Positions 37,092-37,122 of a DNA stretch of 37,122 bases are shown here, piece by piece. Position 1 is the first letter of the stretch; every line of letters begins with the position of its first letter. The position numbers and the translations under genes were made by a program. Source of the stretch: a virus; the IMG/VR virus record IMGVR_UViG_3300021069_000004, positions 1 through 37,122 of that record. One strand, 5' to 3'. Under the pieces are notes generated by a model. The model made no database searches. It was not told the DNA's origin and worked only from the letters and a program-made list of their open reading frames with translations.

Positions 37092-37101
37092 AAACGCGTT
37101 T
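37092..37101. promoter_or_regulatory. 10-bp palindrome AAACGCGTTT
   Basis: Perfect palindrome immediately before the G-rich tract at the window's right end, in the divergent control region. Possible operator; nothing else supports it. Confidence 0.3.
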
Positions 37102-37104
37102 TGA

Positions 37105-37121
37105 GGGGGTGGGGCTGGGGG
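37105..37121 (+). other. G-rich tract (possible G-quadruplex)
   Basis: GGGGGTGGGGCTGGGGG with one- and two-base gaps gives three G-runs; the first bases of the window (GG) would supply a shorter fourth if the molecule is circular. Such DNA can block polymerases, and may be why the contig ends here. Confidence 0.45.
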
Positions 37122-37122
37122 T

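Noticed and set aside
1-37122. CRISPR arrays, tRNA/rRNA genes, integrase or attachment sites
   Set aside because: No regularly spaced repeats with spacers, no cloverleaf with TTCRA/CCA features, and no tyrosine or serine recombinase motif was found on either strand.

Overview
This window looks like an essentially complete genome of a short-tailed (podovirus-type, P22-like layout) tailed phage. It encodes both terminase subunits, a P22-type portal, scaffold and major coat protein, a head-tail adaptor, a gp10-like tail protein, large ejection-type internal proteins, a tail fibre, a holin/endolysin module, lambda-P-like and DUF1376 replication proteins, and an ERF/SSB recombination set. No integrase, ribosomal gene, tRNA or bacterial housekeeping gene is visible. 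The GH24 lysozyme and holins suggest a Gram-negative host. Environmental (for example freshwater) origin is only an impression, and the host genus cannot be read from the sequence.

Layout. The two ends of the window form one divergent control region (36802-37122 joined to 1-186). A short rightward operon (187-3181, plus strand) carries ERF-type annealing protein, SSB, a Gp157-like protein, two tiny proteins, a SprT-like metalloprotein and a metallophosphoesterase. Everything else except one HNH gene is on the minus strand. From right to left this is: a 73-aa protein, the DUF1376 replication initiator with a candidate lambda-type origin inside it, a P-like helicase loader, a Mom-like modification enzyme, many small early proteins (DUF3310 protein, NinG, a helix-turn-helix protein), a DruA/DUF4338-like protein, terminase, portal, decoration and minor head proteins, scaffold, coat, a Maf-like/methyltransferase fusion, tail-completion proteins, ejection proteins, fibre and lysis genes. 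The two transcription units converge at 3153-3181, where the endolysin and phosphoesterase genes overlap tail to tail. Genes are packed with ATGA/TAATG overlaps, and no gene-free stretch exceeds about 320 bases.

Intruders. Two HNH endonucleases of one family interrupt the virion block: one on the plus strand (6877-7449) and one on the minus strand (19338-19988). The second overlaps the start of the Maf-like/methyltransferase gene.

Points of most interest: (i) helically phased iteron-like repeats, 7-bp repeats and an AT-rich stretch inside the DUF1376 gene; (ii) a 22-nt leader with a strong ribosome-binding site found identically before the rightward operon and before a minus-strand early gene, with a shorter third copy; (iii) a 17-of-18-bp stem enclosing two hairpins and followed by a U-run, next to paired 11-bp palindromic operators flanking a TTGACA; (iv) a fused Maf-like/methyltransferase protein next to the capsid genes; (v) two different Mom/DruA-like proteins that may modify DNA; (vi) a head-region protein with six copies of a 22-residue Cys/Tyr/Gly repeat.
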